Source: Planctomycetia bacterium
GTDB lineage: Bacteria > Planctomycetota > Phycisphaerae > Phycisphaerales > UBA1924
Direction: 5' to 3'
DNA length: 9,423 nucleotides
Assembly (NCBI GenBank): GCA_005776545.1
Contig: SXOY01000091.1
Span: 1-9,423 of the forward strand
The notes beneath the pieces were generated by a model that saw nothing but the letters and a program-made list of their open reading frames with translations, had not been told where the DNA came from and did not search any database. The translations under genes were made by a program, and so were the position numbers. Numbering within the stretch: the first letter of the stretch is position 1; every line of letters begins with the position of its first letter. Shown piece after piece: positions 6,829 to 9,423 of this stretch.

Positions 6829-9423
6829 TTAACAACCAAGGCTGTAGGCATCAACAAAGTCGAGGTAATCAAAGAAGTCAACGAACCCATCCCCATTGAA
6901 ATCCGCGTTGGGAGAATTAAGTGAGAAGGCGTCGACAAAGTCGAGGTAATCAAAGAAGTCGACGACTCCGTCGCAGTTGAAATCGCCGCCGCAGTAGGTG
7001 AGGTTAGCGACTGAAGACGGCATGACTCCGCAAGTTGAGCTGACCATGCAGTAGTACTGGCCAGCATCCTGAGCCTGGAAATTTGAGATAGTGAGAGTGG
7101 GGGTTGTGCCGCCGGCGGCGATTGCTCCGCTTGGGAGAGTGCCGTTGCTGACGGGGGTATAGATCGGGTATGCGGGGACATATCGCCACCACTGGTAGGA
7201 CAGAGTTCCGTAATCACCGGGGGCGACTGTGACAGAGAGCGTTGAAGTGGTGCCGTGATAGCAGATCAGTTCGTCAGTGGGCTGAGAGGAGATCACAGGA
7301 TTGGCATAGCCAAAGGTGTAGCGAGCAAAGTTGTTCGAGACTTGATTGCCAGCGAAAAAGAACTGACCACCAACGGCAAGATCGCCGTTGTTGAGCGTGG
7401 CAAGACTGAAGACCGCGCCGGAGTTGCTACCGAGACCCGTGCCAAGTGTGGTCCACCCCGTGCCAGTCCAACGGGCGATGAGGCTGGCAGGACTGCCGCC
7501 AGCGGTGGTGAACGTGCCTCCAGCGATGACGTCGCCATTGGTGCGGACAGCGAGAGCGTGGACAGCGGCGTCGGTACCGGTGCTGAAAGGGCTCCAGGTT
7601 GCGCCGTTCCAACTTGCGATATTGTTATAAAAAGGCGTGCCGCCTGCGGAGGTAAACTGACCGCCGACAACGATGTCGCCGTTGGACTTGAGAGCGAGGG
7701 CGTATACCGGACCATCGGTGCCGCCGCCAACTGGACTCCAGGTGGCTCCGTTCCAGCGGGCAATATGGGGGGCACTGATATTGAGAGCTCCACCGACGTT
7801 CAGGAAATCGCCGCCCGCAATGACATCGCCGTTTTGCAAGACGAGCAAGGCGTGGACTGGAGCATCTACACCCAGGTCAAGTGAGGACCAACCAAATCCA
7901 TTCCAGCGAGCAACGTTGTACGCAAATCCGCCGCCTGCTTCGAAGAATTCACCGCCAGCGATGACGTCGCCATTTGATTGCGTGACTATTGCGTGCACCT
8001 TTGGCGTCGGGTTGAAAAACGTTCCGATGCCACCGTTCATATCAACATAACCACTGCCTGTCCAGCGAGCGATTCGACTTCGGAGGTTGCCATCGGCCGT
8101 CGTGAAGTCACCACCGGCAATAAAGTCGCCATTTGGTCGCTGGGCAAATGCGCGAACCCGGTCGTTCATTCCCGAGCCCGCTGCGTTCCAGTTGGAGCCA
8201 TTGAAACTGGCAACGCGTCCAGCGTTTACGTTTCCGATATGTGTGAAGGAACCACCAACGATCAGGTCGCCACCTTGAGCTTTGAGCAGAGCATTGACAG
8301 TTGAGTACGGCGTGATTCCTGGGGAGATTGCGGACCAGACGGTGCCGTTCCACTGAGCAAAACACCAGGCATCGGTGCCGCTGGCAAGGGTGAAATATCC
8401 ACCAGCAAATACGTTTCCATTGGGCATCCTCGCGAGCGTGTGGACACGTTCATTGACACCACTGGACATTGCGCTCCAGGAACCATTGGGACCGTTGTTG
8501 GGGTTGAACTCTGCAACGCGGGAAGCCGGTAGGCCGCCGACATTAGCATAGAAATCCCCGCCAGCGATGATGTGCCCATTTGGGAGCGGGAGGACAGTTC
8601 GGACATAAGAATCGATCCCGCTTGAAACAGCGCTCCATGAAGTGCCATTCCAGCGTGCGACACGATTGGCGTTAACGCCTCCGGCAACGGTGAATTCACC
8701 ACCGGCGATGCAGTCACCATTCGCCGCGGTTGCGAGGGACGAGACAACGTTGTTCATCCCGGTGCCCATGGTGAGCCATGTCGAGCCATTCCAGCGCAGG
8801 GCGAAGGTGTTAAAGGCGCCGCCAGCGACGATGTCTCCATTGTTCAGGACGGTGAGCGCGTAGACAGAAGCGCCGAATCCAGCTCCCATTGCGGACCAAG
8901 AGGAACCGTTCCAGCGGGCGATGCGATTCGTATTGGCGACGCCACCGGCACTGGTGAAATCGCCACCGACGATGAGGTCGCCATTTGGGTGGACGACGAG
9001 CGCGTTGACAGTGCCGTTGGTGCCGGTCCCCAGAGGAACGAAGGTGTTCCCGCTCAATCGACCGACGTAGTCGAAGGCAGAGTTCGAGTTCATGGCAATA
9101 GTACCACCAACGTAAAGCGCGCCAGATGGCGCAGCGGCAACGGCGAGGACACGGTATGAAGCAACATCTAAGACAAAGATACCAGTGCCAACTGGGCTCC
9201 AGACGCCAGTAGCTGGATCGAGCTGGGCAACGCCATTTACCTGGACATTACTGAGGTAGGTGAAGCCGCCTGCGACTACCAGGCGGGGGAGCTGCGGGCC
9301 AATTCCGTCCGGGTCCCAGATTGTGGATCCCCATGGTGCACCATCAGCTGAACCAGGAGCGCCATCACCGGGCAGCCAGCCGGGTGTGCATTGCGCATTT
9401 GCGTTGGCGGTACAGAAGGCTAT
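6829..9423 (-). CDS. Secreted 14-repeat propeller-like protein with Ig-like domain and GC-type dockerin, 5' partial (gene D)
   Basis: The frame is open from the right edge to TAA (6831-6829): 864 residues are visible and the start is outside. The methionine at 9093 (residue 111) is internal, since upstream codons continue without a stop and encode a signal-peptide end (IAFCTANANA/QC) and a WDPDGIGPQLPRLVVAGGF opening. Residues 49-704 hold 14 repeats built on N-G-D-x-I-x-G-G-x-F, followed by [IV]-A-R-W-N-G-x-x-W-S. Equivalent glycines are 40-54 residues apart, mean about 49. This resembles kelch-like or Rax2-like propeller repeats of exported planctomycete proteins. Residues about 708-811 are Ig-like (SYQWW; DAGQYYCMVSSTCG). 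The tail, 813-864, is the dockerin module, preceded by Cys811 and ending Leu-Gly-Cys. No enzyme motif was seen; a binding or structural surface role is likely. Confidence 0.88.
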   Translation of the reverse strand: MAFCTANANAQCTPGWLPGDGAPGSADGAPWGSTIWDPDGIGPQLPRLVVAGGFTYLSNVQVNGVAQLDPATGVWSPVGTGIFVLDVASYRVLAVAAAPSGALYVGGTIAMNSNSAFDYVGRLSGNTFVPLGTGTNGTVNALVVHPNGDLIVGGDFTSAGGVANTNRIARWNGSSWSAMGAGFGASVYALTVLNNGDIVAGGAFNTFALRWNGSTWLTMGTGMNNVVSSLATAANGDCIAGGEFTVAGGVNANRVARWNGTSWSAVSSGIDSYVRTVLPLPNGHIIAGGDFYANVGGLPASRVAEFNPNNGPNGSWSAMSSGVNERVHTLARMPNGNVFAGGYFTLASGTDAWCFAQWNGTVWSAISPGITPYSTVNALLKAQGGDLIVGGSFTHIGNVNAGRVASFNGSNWNAAGSGMNDRVRAFAQRPNGDFIAGGDFTTADGNLRSRIARWTGSGYVDMNGGIGTFFNPTPKVHAIVTQSNGDVIAGGEFFEAGGGFAYNVARWNGFGWSSLDLGVDAPVHALLVLQNGDVIAGGDFLNVGGALNISAPHIARWNGATWSPVGGGTDGPVYALALKSNGDIVVGGQFTSAGGTPFYNNIASWNGATWSPFSTGTDAAVHALAVRTNGDVIAGGTFTTAGGSPASLIARWTGTGWTTLGTGLGSNSGAVFSLATLNNGDLAVGGQFFFAGNQVSNNFARYTFGYANPVISSQPTDELICYHGTTSTLSVTVAPGDYGTLSYQWWRYVPAYPIYTPVSNGTLPSGAIAAGGTTPTLTISNFQAQDAGQYYCMVSSTCGVMPSSVANLTYCGGDFNCDGVVDFFDYLDFVDAFSLNSPNADFNGDGFVDFFDYLDFVDAYSLGC
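6832..6987 (-). repeat. Tandem dockerin-like calcium module, gene D tail
   Basis: The loops are DFNCDGVVDFFD and DFNGDGFVDFFD, both canonical, followed by YLDFVDAFS and YLDFVDAYS. The module is preceded by Cys811 and ends Leu-Gly-Cys. At DNA level the two halves share a perfect 26-base repeat (6854-6879 and 6935-6960 on the plus strand), 81 bases (27 codons) apart. Confidence 0.86.
7312..9279 (-). repeat. Fourteen WNG/NGD-type repeats in gene D
   Basis: Fourteen copies of a unit of about 49 residues are marked by a Gly-Gly pair (first glycines at visible residues 52, 106, 153, 201, 241, 288, 341, 390, 437, 490, 537, 587, 635 and 685). Well-preserved copies read NGDVIAGG and RWNGATWSP. The first two copies are the most diverged (VVAGGF, LYVGGT), and the copy after residue 201 is short (40 residues). 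The DNA copies differ, so this is an old array kept at protein level. Confidence 0.82.

Noticed and set aside
7255..7884. Plus-strand open frame of 209 codons opposite gene D
   Set aside because: It is a shadow of the repeat array; its apparent periodicity comes from the repeats on the minus strand.
9091..9093. Methionine at 9093 as start of gene D
   Set aside because: It falls within the repeat array; the frame continues upstream without a stop for 110 codons to the window edge and encodes repeats 1 and 2 and a signal-peptide end.
7312..9279. CRISPR-like or DNA-level tandem array in the repetitive part of gene D
   Set aside because: The period varies from 40 to 54 codons and the copies differ in DNA; it is a protein-coding repeat, with no identical repeats and spacers.

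Overview
The window looks like a piece of a planctomycete genome, most likely from the class Phycisphaerae. This rests on four consecutive large secreted proteins that all end in the same 52-residue tandem calcium-loop (dockerin-like) module finishing in Gly-Cys. From memory, that module is the 'GC-type dockerin' tail typical of Phycisphaerales. No taxonomic marker gene is present, so the assignment is an inference. No mobile element, CRISPR array, tRNA or rRNA was seen.

Layout. Positions 1-261 (+) hold the C-terminal end of a class III PLP-dependent aminotransferase, a housekeeping-type enzyme unrelated to the rest. After a leader of about 160 bases comes gene A (420-2294, +): signal peptide, seven HAF-type repeats, two Ig-like regions, dockerin tail. 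A strong intrinsic terminator (2322-2358) and a good promoter candidate (2417-2445) separate it from gene B (2489-3436, +): signal peptide, an unrecognised beta-rich domain, dockerin tail. A perfect hairpin (3449-3474) lies between B and the convergent gene C (6570-3532, -), a beta-helix-type repeat protein with a dockerin tail. Upstream of C on the same strand is gene D (9423-6829, -). It runs off the right edge, so its first residues are missing. It carries 14 repeats of about 49 residues, one Ig-like domain and the dockerin tail. The D reading frame stays open to the window end and a signal-peptide cleavage region is visible there, so D is longer than the methionine at 9093 suggests.

How they fit together. 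The four proteins differ in their N-terminal parts but share one C-terminal tag. They look like members of an exported set sorted, anchored or assembled by a common partner that is not encoded in this window. The most interesting detail is a pair of cysteines framing the tag in all four proteins: one two residues before the first [A/G]-D-F-N, and one as the very last residue, always 53 positions apart. This suggests a disulfide clasp closing the module, or a C-terminal cysteine used for attachment. A second point is that the HAF repeats of A and the WNG-type repeats of D have the same average period (about 49 residues) and similar motifs, in counts of 7 and 14, as expected for seven-bladed propellers.
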